NCBI GenBank assembly: GCA_002413785.1
Contig: DHXR01000043.1
Span: forward strand, 4,621-65,683
DNA from: Mucilaginibacter sp. UBA5151
GTDB lineage: Bacteria > Bacteroidota > Bacteroidia > Sphingobacteriales > Sphingobacteriaceae
Direction of reading: 5' to 3'
Length of the DNA: 61,063 nucleotides
Below are positions 43,950-51,789 of this stretch, one piece after another. How positions within the stretch are numbered: position 1 is the stretch's first letter; each line of letters begins with the position of its first letter. The position numbers and the translations under genes are program-made. The notes beneath the pieces were generated by a model that saw only the letters and a list, made by a program, of their open reading frames with translations, did not search any database and had not been told where the DNA came from.

Positions 43950-44432
43950 CTACTCACCAAATCTACCAACCTTCACCCCGTGCGCCAGTTGGAAAATAGT
44001 GAAAAGGTGATGCGCTTCGTGTAACAGAAAAAATTCGGTCCACTCTAAAACAGTTAACCTGCCGTATTTAGGATGGGTACCTGTCAGTTCGGCTTTATCC
44101 GCCGGTAAATGGCTTACCAGGTTATAGATCACTTCCCTGTCTGAGGATATTTTTTTTAAAAGCTCATAAGTGGTAAATGCGCAGTAGATCTCAAATTCAT
44201 CGTCATCTTCTGCTTTGTAGGCCCCAAATCCGGGTTCATCAATAGCCAGTATTTTACGGATGCGGTCAATAAAAACTGGCTGGTACTTTGCCAGGTGGGC
44301 AATATTTTCGTGAATACTCCATTTTCCGCGGTTTACATGCTGATTTAATTGCCGGTTATTTAGTTTTATGATAATTGAAGCAATTGTTTTATGCTGATTT
44401 TTTAAACGTTCAGTAAGAGAAGAATAGATCAT
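43950..44432 (-). CDS. DinB family protein
   Basis: A 160-residue cytoplasmic four-helix protein. Motifs are WSIHENIAHLAKYQPVFIDRI with the first metal His, and FFLLHEAHHLFTIFQLAHG with the later His pair (HEAHH), as in DinB/DUF664 metal-binding proteins. Members include mycothiol or bacillithiol-dependent transferases and proteins of unknown role. The substrate is not determinable; Bacteroidota often use bacillithiol. Upstream lies the aminotransferase remnant, also on the minus strand; downstream DNA holds ACTCACCAAATC words. Confidence 0.85.
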   Translation of the reverse strand: MIYSSLTERLKNQHKTIASIIIKLNNRQLNQHVNRGKWSIHENIAHLAKYQPVFIDRIRKILAIDEPGFGAYKAEDDDEFEIYCAFTTYELLKKISSDREVIYNLVSHLPADKAELTGTHPKYGRLTVLEWTEFFLLHEAHHLFTIFQLAHGVKVGRFGE

Positions 44433-44495
44433 AGTACCTCATTTAACGAAAATTTATGGAAATGGTTGATAGTTGGATGCATTTTCAGGGATTTT

Positions 44496-44755
44496 TTAAA
44501 ATTTGCCGATCAAACGCCCAAGCGTTTTAAGGCTTTCGTCTATCTCATCATCATAAGGCATCCCAAAGCTGATCCGGATGAAATTTGTAAAGCGACTGTC
44601 CGTACTAAATATTTACCCCGGCGAATACTGATATTGTATGTTAATGCCTGCTCGTATAATTCAAAGGCATCAATTTTTTCATTCAGTTCAATCCATAGCA
44701 CATAGCCTCCCTGTGGCTTGCTGACTTTAATATCTGGCGGAAAATATTCTGTAAA
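44496..44755 (-). pseudogene. C-terminal fragment of a MocR-like PLP aminotransferase, frameshifted
   Basis: Minus-strand translation from about 44750 gives SKPQGGYVLWIELNEKIDAF and ELYEQALTYNISI, the typical C-terminal part of GntR/MocR-type or class I aminotransferases. After about 44600 the match moves to another frame: TDSRFTNFIRISFGMPYDDE then ESLKTLGRLIGKF and a TAA at 44496-44498. About one base has been lost near 44605. Upstream of 44755 the sequence changes to the Rpn-family fragment, so the first three quarters of the gene are gone. Whether a DNA-binding N-terminus existed is unknown. Confidence 0.75.
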
Positions 44756-45115
44756 CTGGAAACCGACCTTGACAAATGGCTTTATGTTTTAAAGAACATG
44801 AGCCGGATGGATAAGATTCCGGTGTACCTGCGGAAACCCATATTTGAAAAACTATTCAGCATTGCCGCATATACTAATTTGACAAAGGAGGAAAAAACCA
44901 TGTACGACAGCAGCATGAAATACAAATGGGATAATAAGAATGTGCGTGATTATGAGGTAGGAGAAGCAAAAAAAGAGGGCATCAGGGAAGGCGTACAGAA
45001 AGGCGAGTATATAAAAGCTTTGGATATTGCCCGCGAACTCAAAAAGGAAGGCCTGGCTATTGAATTCATTGCAAAAACTACCGGGCTTTCTATCGAAGAA
45101 ATAGAAAAACTGTAA
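44756..45115 (+). pseudogene. 5'-truncated Rpn-family nuclease/transposase (PD-(D/E)XK)
   Basis: The frame opens at LETDLDKWLYVLKNMSRMDK (from 44757) before the first ATG at 44798, and continues with IPVYLRKPIFEKLFSIAAYT and NVRDYEVGEAKKEGIREGVQ to a TAA near 45115. This is the C-terminal third of recombination-promoting Rpn nucleases (DUF/PDDEXK_2), which are about 280-320 residues. The catalytic N-terminal domain is absent. The join to the aminotransferase fragment at about 44755 marks an old deletion or insertion. The remaining 106-residue ORF could still be expressed, but its function is doubtful. Confidence 0.75.
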
Positions 45116-45404
45116 TCACAATTTATTTCAAAATAGCTCTGGCTTGAATATCAAGCCAGTGTGAGCGCACTCTCTCAATAATACAGCGAAATTTAGTTCA
45201 TCTTTTTGCCCTGGCGGGATTGATTTCTGTCTTGATAATTACCCCAAAATTTGGTATATTTGAATAATTTGGCCGTCTTTTAAAAGGTCGCCCACAGCCG
45301 GTATAAAACACACGCTTTAGACCCGTTTTCCAAAGAAAATTTTTGATTTCTTTCGAATATTTTGTATATTTGATTGATATTCAATGATTTGAATAAATTT
45401 AATA
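45116..45404. other. Non-coding stretch with a hairpin and two promoter-like sites
   Basis: No gene is visible here. A perfect 9-bp hairpin (CTGGCTTGA / TCAAGCCAG, 45139-45159) follows the Rpn fragment without a T-run. Two TATATTTG boxes lie at 45255-45262 and 45365-45372. The second is described separately. The first has CTTG at 45231-45234, 20 bases upstream. Confidence 0.6.
45342..45372 (+). promoter_or_regulatory. Consensus Bacteroidota promoter upstream of the 42-bp repeat array
   Basis: TTTG (45342-45345), 19 bases, then TATATTTG (45365-45372): an exact match to the primary-sigma consensus TTTG-N19-21-TAnnTTTG. Transcription would start near 45378, about 27 bases before the repeat array, and read through it. 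No ATG-initiated ORF of any length follows, which points to a non-coding transcript. Confidence 0.6.
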
Positions 45405-45572
45405 CGGAAAAATTACGAGGGGCTAAACGCATTTAGCTCCTCAAACTGAAAAAATTACGAGAGGCTAAACGCATTTAGCTCCTCAAATCAGAAAAATTAC
45501 GAGGGGCTAAACGCATTTAGCTCCTCAAACCGGAAAAATTACGAGGGGCTAAACGCGTTTAGCTTCTCGTAA
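45405..45572 (+). repeat. Four exact 42-bp tandem repeats, each with a hairpin
   Basis: Units begin at 45405, 45447, 45489 and 45531 and are identical apart from a few substitutions. Each carries GAGGGGCTAAA, loop CGCA, TTTAGCTCCTC: an 11-bp stem with one G-T wobble (one extra mismatch in unit 2, GCG loop and TTC in unit 4). The period is 14 codons, and one frame reads KNYEGLNAFSSSN per unit, but it is broken by TGA at 45447 and has no start codon. Spacers are absent, so it is not a CRISPR array. The array may be a structured small RNA or a remnant of a repeat protein gene. Confidence 0.85.
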
Positions 45573-45663
45573 AACTGCTCCTGTCAGCCATCAGGGGCCA
45601 TCAACTTAAATAATTTAACCGGCATTTTAATTTTAACCTGAACACAGCTTAACCGGATAATAT

Positions 45664-47097
45664 TTAAAGATCCAGGCTATACCTTACAGACAGCCTTAAA
45701 TAAGGATAGGTTTTATCGAGATCCGGGTAATGTTTAAATTTACCGTTCAGGGTAAAATAACCTGGTTCGGCACAAACTGAAAACCCGTCAATAATCATAT
45801 ACCGCAGCTCACTGGTAAATGTATGCAGGAAATAGTAGGACGCATTGCCGCTGAGGGTAGTAAACCATCCGCCTTTGTAGTTTATGCCGTAATAAAATTT
45901 GTTGGCAATATTAAGTGTAATACTCCCGCCAAAACCTGCGCCCGAACAAAAATCATAGGGCCGGCCATAATTCGGGTATGGGTCAGGGACAGCCGCCAAC
46001 AGGATTGGGCCGGCAGCAAGTGTGGTGTTGATTTTTAATTTATCGGATAATTTAAATTCCGAAAATAAATTGAGCTTAATATTTTGCGAACTGTAAATAA
46101 AAGCATCGTTGTCTATATAGTCGTAATTAGCTGTAAGCAGGGCCATTTGCCGGATATTGTCAGTGTATTGCACCCAAAAACCGGTTATGGAACCATAAAT
46201 ACTGACAAGGTTAATATCAGATTTTCTACTTTTGCCAAATTCAGTATTGACATAAATATAACTGAAAGGTGTCCGGTAATTTTCATACGGGGACCCATAA
46301 ATCAGTTTTGCGTGGCTGTACCAGGCAAAATCCCCGGCCCTGTTATTCACCTTGAAGTCGCGCACACCCAAATCAATTTCAGCGTATATCTTTGTCGTGT
46401 CCTTAGCGGCTGTGTCTGTCGGTATTTTGCCCCATTTGCCATCCAATATCCTGTTCATGCCGTTTGCAGGATTAATTATAAACGCTAATACCTCACTCGC
46501 CTGTCGTTTTAAACCCCGGCTGCCATTATGGAGTATTTTATTTGAAAAACGGTTGGTCATTTCACCCAATACCACACCTCCAAACCCTGTATTAATTAAA
46601 TCATTGATGGATGGCGCCTGATTTTCCCCGACGGTTTCCCATACGTAGCTCCCTGCAAAGGCAGCAGGCACAGATTGCCAGAAACTATAACCGTTTGCCC
46701 TGAAAGAATTAAAAAAAATACTGCCATGTGAAGGATGGGCAAGCTGGTTGGTTGAAAAATCATCGTCATCCCAAAACCAGCTGTTTGGTTTTAGGTTAGT
46801 CCTTACGGTGTTGAAGGAAATATCAGCAAAGCTGGCTTTTGACACATATTTGTCAAATACCCATGGCGTTATTTCAATCAGCGACCATAAGATGGCAGCC
46901 CGGCCAAATCTTTTTTTATTTAAGCTATCACGAAAATGGTTATTAGCCAAACTATCGACATTGGGATACTGGCTAAAATGATTTTGAGCAAATGACCGGG
47001 ATGGAAAAAGGCCTGAAATAATAAGGGCTATACCAGCAAACAAGCCGGGTATAGCCCTGACTGTTTCTTTTTTAAGATTGATCCGGGAAACAGTCAT
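45664..47097 (-). CDS. DUF3943 family outer membrane protein
   Basis: A 477-residue exported protein. The signal-like segment (about residues 15-38, GLFAGIALIISGLFPSRSFAQ) ends in AQ. The N-terminal half has the DUF3943 pattern: WFWDDDDFSTNQLAHPSHGSI (Asp-rich, then the HP-HG motif), FFNSFRANGYSFWQS and GFGGVVLGEMTNRFSNKIL. The C-terminal half alternates strands as in an outer-membrane barrel and ends YLRLSVRYSLDL with a terminal aromatic/hydrophobic strand. Function unknown. It is transcribed with the phosphoribosyltransferase (19 bases upstream) and may be its operon partner. Confidence 0.82.
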   Translation of the reverse strand: MTVSRINLKKETVRAIPGLFAGIALIISGLFPSRSFAQNHFSQYPNVDSLANNHFRDSLNKKRFGRAAILWSLIEITPWVFDKYVSKASFADISFNTVRTNLKPNSWFWDDDDFSTNQLAHPSHGSIFFNSFRANGYSFWQSVPAAFAGSYVWETVGENQAPSINDLINTGFGGVVLGEMTNRFSNKILHNGSRGLKRQASEVLAFIINPANGMNRILDGKWGKIPTDTAAKDTTKIYAEIDLGVRDFKVNNRAGDFAWYSHAKLIYGSPYENYRTPFSYIYVNTEFGKSRKSDINLVSIYGSITGFWVQYTDNIRQMALLTANYDYIDNDAFIYSSQNIKLNLFSEFKLSDKLKINTTLAAGPILLAAVPDPYPNYGRPYDFCSGAGFGGSITLNIANKFYYGINYKGGWFTTLSGNASYYFLHTFTSELRYMIIDGFSVCAEPGYFTLNGKFKHYPDLDKTYPYLRLSVRYSLDL

Positions 47098-47116
47098 TGT
47101 ATTTAAAGTGATTTTT

Positions 47117-47749
47117 TTAGCCCGCTTTTTTCAATTTATTTAATTTATCCAGGTAAAACAATACTTCTTCATCACTTACCTCGCTAAAATTATCGTAAAA
47201 TGCGCCTACTCCGTAAAACTGTTCAGGAACCAATACAGTCACCACTTCGTCAACTTCCTTTGCCAATATTTCCACCGCGCTTTTGGAAGCCACCGGAACG
47301 CCAATCACAATTTTGGCGGGATTGCTTTTGCGCAATAAATTTACCGTGGCCAGTATAGTGTTGCCTGTTGCAATACCATCATCAATAACGATCACTGTTT
47401 TTCCTTCCAGGTTTTCGGGTTGTTTATCCCCCATGAACTTTTTATACATCTCTTTCAGCCTGCTGCGGATCGTTTGCAGTTCCCTGTCAATATATTCCAC
47501 TGAAACATTTTCATGGGGTACTACAAAATAATCAGTGAGGCTTGCAGCACCAATAGCATATTCTTTGTTAGAAGGGTGGCCAATCTTTTTTGTAAGAATA
47601 ACCTCCACAGGAAAGCCTAATTCCCTGGCAACTTCATAAGCCACCGGCACACCGCCCCTCGGAACAGCCAACACTACCCCGTGGTCATTTTTGTATTTTT
47701 TGAGCTTTGCTGCCAGCAATAAGCCGGCTTCTTCCCTGTCGCGAAACAT
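47117..47749 (-). CDS. Phosphoribosyltransferase-domain protein
   Basis: A 210-residue cytoplasmic type I PRT fold. The PRPP-binding loop is VIVIDDGIATGNTILA (residues about 119-134). The N-terminal AVPRGGVPVAYEVA and the KKIGHPSNKEYAIGA loop mark the stress-associated subfamily rather than purine salvage enzymes. This subfamily usually sits beside dienelactone-hydrolase-like and erythromycin-esterase-like genes, as it does here. The physiological substrate is unknown. It lies 27 bases downstream of the hydrolase gene on the same strand. Confidence 0.85.
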   Translation of the reverse strand: MFRDREEAGLLLAAKLKKYKNDHGVVLAVPRGGVPVAYEVARELGFPVEVILTKKIGHPSNKEYAIGAASLTDYFVVPHENVSVEYIDRELQTIRSRLKEMYKKFMGDKQPENLEGKTVIVIDDGIATGNTILATVNLLRKSNPAKIVIGVPVASKSAVEILAKEVDEVVTVLVPEQFYGVGAFYDNFSEVSDEEVLFYLDKLNKLKKAG

Positions 47750-47776
47750 AACGTTGTTTTTTTTTTAACATTCTAA

Positions 47777-48427
47777 TCAGACATGGACAGTCGCGGTAAA
47801 CTTTTCAAACCAGTCACAAGCCAGTTCAGCAACAACTTCCAATTTTCCGGGTTCTTCAAATAAATGAGAGGCGCCCTCAACTATTTCCAATCGCCTTTCA
47901 CACTTCATCTGGCTATAGGCCATCCTGTTTAATTGCAGCACATCCTGATCTAAACTACCTACTATCAAAAGTGTAGCAGCCTGCACATTCTTCAAATCTT
48001 CCCCCGCCAAATCAGGGCGCCCCCCTCTTGACACCACCGCTTTTATCTGCGGCAGTTCTGCCGCCGCTTTTAAAGCAGATGCAGCCCCGGTACTGGCGCC
48101 AAAATAGCATATACAACTCTCTTTTGCCCCGGGGAAACTTTCAAGCCATTTCGTAGCAGAGACCAGTCTTTTGGCAAGTAAATCAATATTAAAACGGTTG
48201 TAGTAGTATTGGTCCTCATCTTCAGTGAGTAAGTCAAACAACAAAGTCCCGAAACCCCTTTCCTGCAGGTATTTTGCCACCTGCCTGTTACGTATGCTAA
48301 ATCTGCTGCTGCCGCTGCCATGAGAAAAAACAATTATACCTTTCGTGTCTGCAGGAATAAACAATTCCCCGTTCAGAGTCATTTTATTAATAGGGATAAC
48401 TACATCCCCCTGAAAAAGTATGCTCAT
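47777..48427 (-). CDS. Alpha/beta hydrolase (dienelactone hydrolase-like)
   Basis: A 216-residue cytoplasmic hydrolase. The oxyanion region is IVFSHGSGSSRFS, the nucleophile elbow YFGASTGAAS (G-x-S-x-G), the acid GSLDQDV and the catalytic His EGASHLFEEPG, completing the triad. Length fits the small dienelactone hydrolase group. The substrate is unknown. It lies 27 bases upstream of the PRT gene and 11 bases downstream of the DUF892 gene, so all three are probably one transcript. Confidence 0.86.
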   Translation of the reverse strand: MSILFQGDVVIPINKMTLNGELFIPADTKGIIVFSHGSGSSRFSIRNRQVAKYLQERGFGTLLFDLLTEDEDQYYYNRFNIDLLAKRLVSATKWLESFPGAKESCICYFGASTGAASALKAAAELPQIKAVVSRGGRPDLAGEDLKNVQAATLLIVGSLDQDVLQLNRMAYSQMKCERRLEIVEGASHLFEEPGKLEVVAELACDWFEKFTATVHV

Positions 48428-48438
48428 GGCTTCGCGGT

Positions 48439-48960
48439 TTATTGGTGTAATGCAATAGGCGCTATGGCTTTAATATTTATTTCAAAATCTGCCAGTTGAG
48501 ATAAACGGTCGTCAATATGTTTCTCGTTTATTTCCAGTTCATGAAATAATGCGGCAGCTTTTTCAAGATCAAGTGCCTTAGCAAATGCTGCTGCTGTACC
48601 ATAAGCGCTGATTTTAAAATGGTTGATGCTCTGTATGCTGGCTAAAAGGCAGGCGTCTTTAACTTCCACTTGTGTACAATTTGCCAGTTTTTCGTTTACG
48701 TCCGCAATAAAGGCCAGCATCACCCGGTTGTTCAGACTGATAGCGTTGATTTTTTCTTCCTCAAAAAAACCTTCCAGTCGTTTTACGTGCTGCTGCACAA
48801 AATCAAGGTACCTATGCAAAACCGTTTTCAACTGCATTGACCGGGCTTCATTGATCCACCCGTTTAAACTGTTTTCTAACTCAATCTCCGCGCTGGTAAA
48901 CCTGCGGGTATCTTCATCCAGCAAATTGCGGAGCATGACAATATTTGAATTATTTTCCAT
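48439..48960 (-). CDS. DUF892/YciF-like ferritin-like protein
   Basis: Start taken at ATG 48960 (MENNSNIVMLRNLLDEDT, 173 residues); an upstream ATG at 48987 adds nine Lys/Ile-rich residues. The whole chain is helical with a four-helix pattern: FTSAEIELENSLNGWINEA, HRYLDFVQQHVKRLEGFFEE, ACLLASIQSINHFKISAYGT and ALFHELEINEKHIDDRLSQL. Helices 2 to 4 hold Glu and His at ferritin-like positions. YciF-type proteins are stress-induced and may bind iron. First gene of the hydrolase-PRT operon, divergent from the erythromycin-esterase-like gene. Confidence 0.82.
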   Translation of the reverse strand: MENNSNIVMLRNLLDEDTRRFTSAEIELENSLNGWINEARSMQLKTVLHRYLDFVQQHVKRLEGFFEEEKINAISLNNRVMLAFIADVNEKLANCTQVEVKDACLLASIQSINHFKISAYGTAAAFAKALDLEKAAALFHELEINEKHIDDRLSQLADFEINIKAIAPIALHQ

Positions 48961-49168
48961 GATAATGATGTTTTTTTGCTTTATCAAAGCTAATCAGCTT
49001 TAAATGGGATATTAGTGATATCCGTCAGATAAAAGACTGATATTTATCATTTTAAAAAGGTATTAAATTTATTCACTTTGATTGTTTTTGTGTAAAAAGA
49101 CTTACTTCTGACAAAAGGCTCAATATCAAAATACCGGGGATAATATTTTAGAAATAAAAATTAAAATC

Positions 49169-50506
49169 ATGGAAGGTTATTTGACAAAAGAAGTGCGTAT
49201 GGATGAAACCCAACTGGCAGATGCTATTCAGCGGCATTCACATCCATTACAAACAGAAGCTGACCTGCAACCGCTGTTTGACAGGATTGGCGATGCCAGG
49301 ATAGTGATGCTTGGGGAAGCAAGCCATGGCACGCACGAATATTATACATGGAGGGCCCATATTTCAAAAAAACTTATTGAAGAAAAAGGGTTCAATTTTA
49401 TAGCAGTTGAAGGCGACTGGCCCGATTGCTACCGCATGAACCGTTTTGTAAAAGGGTACAACACTGATGATAAAAATGCTGCCGGGGTGTTGCATGAATT
49501 TAACCGATGGCCCACCTGGATGTGGGCAAACTGGGAGATAGCTGCATTGGCGCAATGGATGAAAAAGCATAACACCGGCTTATCCGCAAATAAAAAAGCC
49601 GGTTTTTACGGGTTGGATGTATATAGCCTGTGGGAGAGCATGGAAGCCATTATGCGGTACCTGCAAAAAACCGATCCCGGTGCATTGAAGGTGGCTGAAA
49701 AAGCTTTTCAGTGTTTTGAGCCATACCGCAAAGATGAAGGCCATTCCTACGCCAGGGCAAGTATGCTGGTGCCCGAACTGTGTCAAAACGAAGTGGTTGA
49801 TTTGCTTAAAGAGATACAAAAAAAGCTGCCGCAATATAATAGTGATCACGAAAATGTTTTCAGCGCCGAACAAAATGCATTGGTGACAGTAAACGCAGAA
49901 AAATATTACAGGGCGATGGTACAGGGTGGCCCCAATAGCTGGAATATCCGCGACCGGCACATGGCAGATACACTTAACCGGCTGTTAACTTTTCACGGAA
50001 ATAATTCCAAGGCAATTATTTGGGAACATAACACGCACATCGGCGATGCAAGGGCCACTGATATGGCAAATGAAGGGATGTTTAACATTGGCGAACTGGC
50101 GAGGCTGCAGCACCAGGATAAAGGCGTAGTACTGGTCGGGTTCGGCTCGTACCAGGGGACAGTAATTGCAGGCGGAAGCTGGGGCGCCCCTATGCAGATA
50201 ATGCAAATGCCGGAAGCAAGAAAAGGAAGCTGGGAGTATTTATTGCATAAAGCCGGTAAAGAAAATAAATTATTGGTGATGGATGATTATAGCAGCAATA
50301 CAACAATGATGAGAAATTACATCGGGCATAGGGCTATCGGCGTGGTGTATAATCCGCTGCACGAAAAATACGGAAATTACGTGCCAACTATTTTACCGCA
50401 GCGCTATGATGCATTTATTTACCTTGACGAAACAAAAGCACTTCACCCCCTGCATATAAAGCCCGACGGTCACCAGATACCAGAGACCTATCCGTTTGGG
50501 GTTTAG
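49169..50506 (+). CDS. Erythromycin esterase family protein
   Basis: A 445-residue (435 if started at ATG 49199) cytoplasmic protein of the EreA/TraB-Tiki-related superfamily. Motifs are IVMLGEASHGTHEYY (Glu50, His53), FIAVEGDWPDCYRMNRFV, KAIIWEHNTHIGDARAT with a second His cluster, and GYFSFGSYQG-like VVLVGFGSYQGTVIA. True macrolide esterases belong here, but most members beside PRT and hydrolase genes are of unknown substrate, so resistance should not be inferred. It starts 209 bases from the divergent DUF892 gene and leads into the 50536 gene. Confidence 0.85.
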   Translation: MEGYLTKEVRMDETQLADAIQRHSHPLQTEADLQPLFDRIGDARIVMLGEASHGTHEYYTWRAHISKKLIEEKGFNFIAVEGDWPDCYRMNRFVKGYNTDDKNAAGVLHEFNRWPTWMWANWEIAALAQWMKKHNTGLSANKKAGFYGLDVYSLWESMEAIMRYLQKTDPGALKVAEKAFQCFEPYRKDEGHSYARASMLVPELCQNEVVDLLKEIQKKLPQYNSDHENVFSAEQNALVTVNAEKYYRAMVQGGPNSWNIRDRHMADTLNRLLTFHGNNSKAIIWEHNTHIGDARATDMANEGMFNIGELARLQHQDKGVVLVGFGSYQGTVIAGGSWGAPMQIMQMPEARKGSWEYLLHKAGKENKLLVMDDYSSNTTMMRNYIGHRAIGVVYNPLHEKYGNYVPTILPQRYDAFIYLDETKALHPLHIKPDGHQIPETYPFGV

Positions 50507-50535
50507 TAAAACAAAACTAAGATAAAACATCAACC

Positions 50536-50721
50536 ATGGCAAAGCAAACCACACCCGAAAAACCTATTGAAATTCCTCAGCCGGAAAAAGGACCGGAGAT
50601 TGAACCACCCGACTACCCCGAAGAACCTTTTATTCCGGGAGCAGATCCGGACGTTGTACCGTACGAAGATCCGTTTGAAACACCACCTTACGAATTCCCA
50701 GTACCTGGTGAGGTACCGTAA
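50536..50721 (+). CDS. Small acidic proline-rich protein
   Basis: A 61-residue protein, about one third Pro and one fifth Glu/Asp, with repeated P-x-x-P and EPP patterns (IEIPQPEKGPEIEPPDYPEE, GADPDVVPYEDPFETPPYE). It has no hydrophobic segment, is likely disordered and contains no Cys. It follows the erythromycin-esterase-like gene by 29 bases and precedes the nitroreductase gene by 47, so it lies in the same plus-strand transcript. The ATG follows an A-rich leader. Family unknown. Confidence 0.7.
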   Translation: MAKQTTPEKPIEIPQPEKGPEIEPPDYPEEPFIPGADPDVVPYEDPFETPPYEFPVPGEVP

Positions 50722-50768
50722 ATAACATCTAAAATAAATGAAATTTAAACTTTAAAACATGCCGCACA

Positions 50769-51434
50769 ATGGAAACAGAAGTAATTAACAGAGAGGTAAA
50801 GAGCACTGAAACGCTGCAGACAATTTATAAAAGAAGGGCCGTAAGAAAATATAAGAGCAGGCCGGTTGGAAACGAAATTATTGAACAGATTATTGATGCC
50901 GGCAGGATGGCGCCTTCTGCCATTAATCAACAGGAATGGAAATTTTATATTTTAACCAATAAGGATATCATCAAAACTTTTTCAAAGGAAATTGCCAAAA
51001 CATCTGCAAAAGAGTTTATAAAATCGGGTGTTAAGGATATTGTAAAAACAGCCGGTGACCTTTTACATTCTTTTCACAGCATTGATCTTTTTAAATGGGC
51101 CGATCCTATATTCCATGGCGCTCCGGTAGTTATTTTTATTACCGCACCAAAGGATGACGAATGGGCCGGCCTTGATATTGGTATGTGTGCGCAAAACATG
51201 ATGCTTGCTGCAAAAACATTGGGTTTGGATAGCTGCCCCGTAGGATTGGCAAAATTTGTTGAACATACCGATATATTCTATAAACTGAGGATTCCGGCAA
51301 CAGAAAAAGTGCACCTTGCAGTAATATTGGGCTATGGCGATGAAACACCAGAGGCACACAAAAGAGTAAAAGAAAATGCGATTTTTATCGACAGACCAGA
51401 AACAAATATGTTTAAAAAGGCTATAATTCTTTAA
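50769..51434 (+). CDS. Nitroreductase family protein
   Basis: A 221-residue FMN-dependent oxidoreductase. The N-terminal YKRRAVRKYKSRPVGNEII and GRMAPSAINQQEWKFYIL are the FMN-binding Arg and Ser-Asn blocks; AGLDIGMCAQNMMLAAKTLGL is the dimer helix; ATEKVHLAVILGYGDE is the C-terminal FMN block. Such enzymes reduce nitro compounds or quinones with NAD(P)H. The stop codon overlaps the 3' end of the convergent receiver gene by 14 bases. It is the third gene of a plus-strand set beginning with the erythromycin-esterase-like gene. Confidence 0.88.
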   Translation: METEVINREVKSTETLQTIYKRRAVRKYKSRPVGNEIIEQIIDAGRMAPSAINQQEWKFYILTNKDIIKTFSKEIAKTSAKEFIKSGVKDIVKTAGDLLHSFHSIDLFKWADPIFHGAPVVIFITAPKDDEWAGLDIGMCAQNMMLAAKTLGLDSCPVGLAKFVEHTDIFYKLRIPATEKVHLAVILGYGDETPEAHKRVKENAIFIDRPETNMFKKAIIL

Positions 51435-51789
51435 GGCAGTTTGTGATAACCTCGAACAGTTCCTGCGGGTCAAAAGGTTTTTGAATATACCCCTTGGCGC
51501 CCATGCCGAAACCGGTTTCAACAGCTTTTTTTTCAACGCTGGCTGTAAGAAACACAAAAGGAATAGAGGAGGTATCGGGGTCGTCCTTTAGTGCATTAAA
51601 AACCTCGTATCCGTCGGCCTCCGGCATCATAATATCACAAAGGATAACATCAGGCTTATTTTCCTTTGCTAAAATAAGCCCGGTTTTACCGTTATCCGCC
51701 GCAAGCACCCGATAACCCTCCAATTCGAGCAGTTCGCAGGTATTTTCGCGGATATCATCGTTATCTTCAATGATAAGTATAATTTTCAT
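51421..51789 (-). CDS. Receiver-only response regulator
   Basis: A 122-residue CheY-like domain with nothing after it. Acidic pocket EDNDD (residues 8-12), phosphoacceptor Asp52 in VILCDIMMPEADGY, Thr/Ser switch LTASVEKK and Lys104 in GYIQKPFDP. It starts immediately after the stop of the histidine kinase, so the two form a pair. Lacking an output domain, it would signal by protein contact or as a phosphate sink. The 3' end overlaps the nitroreductase gene. Confidence 0.92.
   Translation of the reverse strand: MKIILIIEDNDDIRENTCELLELEGYRVLAADNGKTGLILAKENKPDVILCDIMMPEADGYEVFNALKDDPDTSSIPFVFLTASVEKKAVETGFGMGAKGYIQKPFDPQELFEVITNCLKEL

Noticed and set aside
44466..44705. 79-residue plus-strand ORF
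   Set aside because: It is the antisense shadow of the aminotransferase remnant.
45405..45572. CRISPR array
   Set aside because: Units follow each other with no variable spacers and no cas genes are near; the period is fixed at 42 bp.
49169..50506. Macrolide resistance gene
   Set aside because: Family membership alone is not resistance; the gene lies in a conserved stress-type cluster, not a mobile or resistance context.
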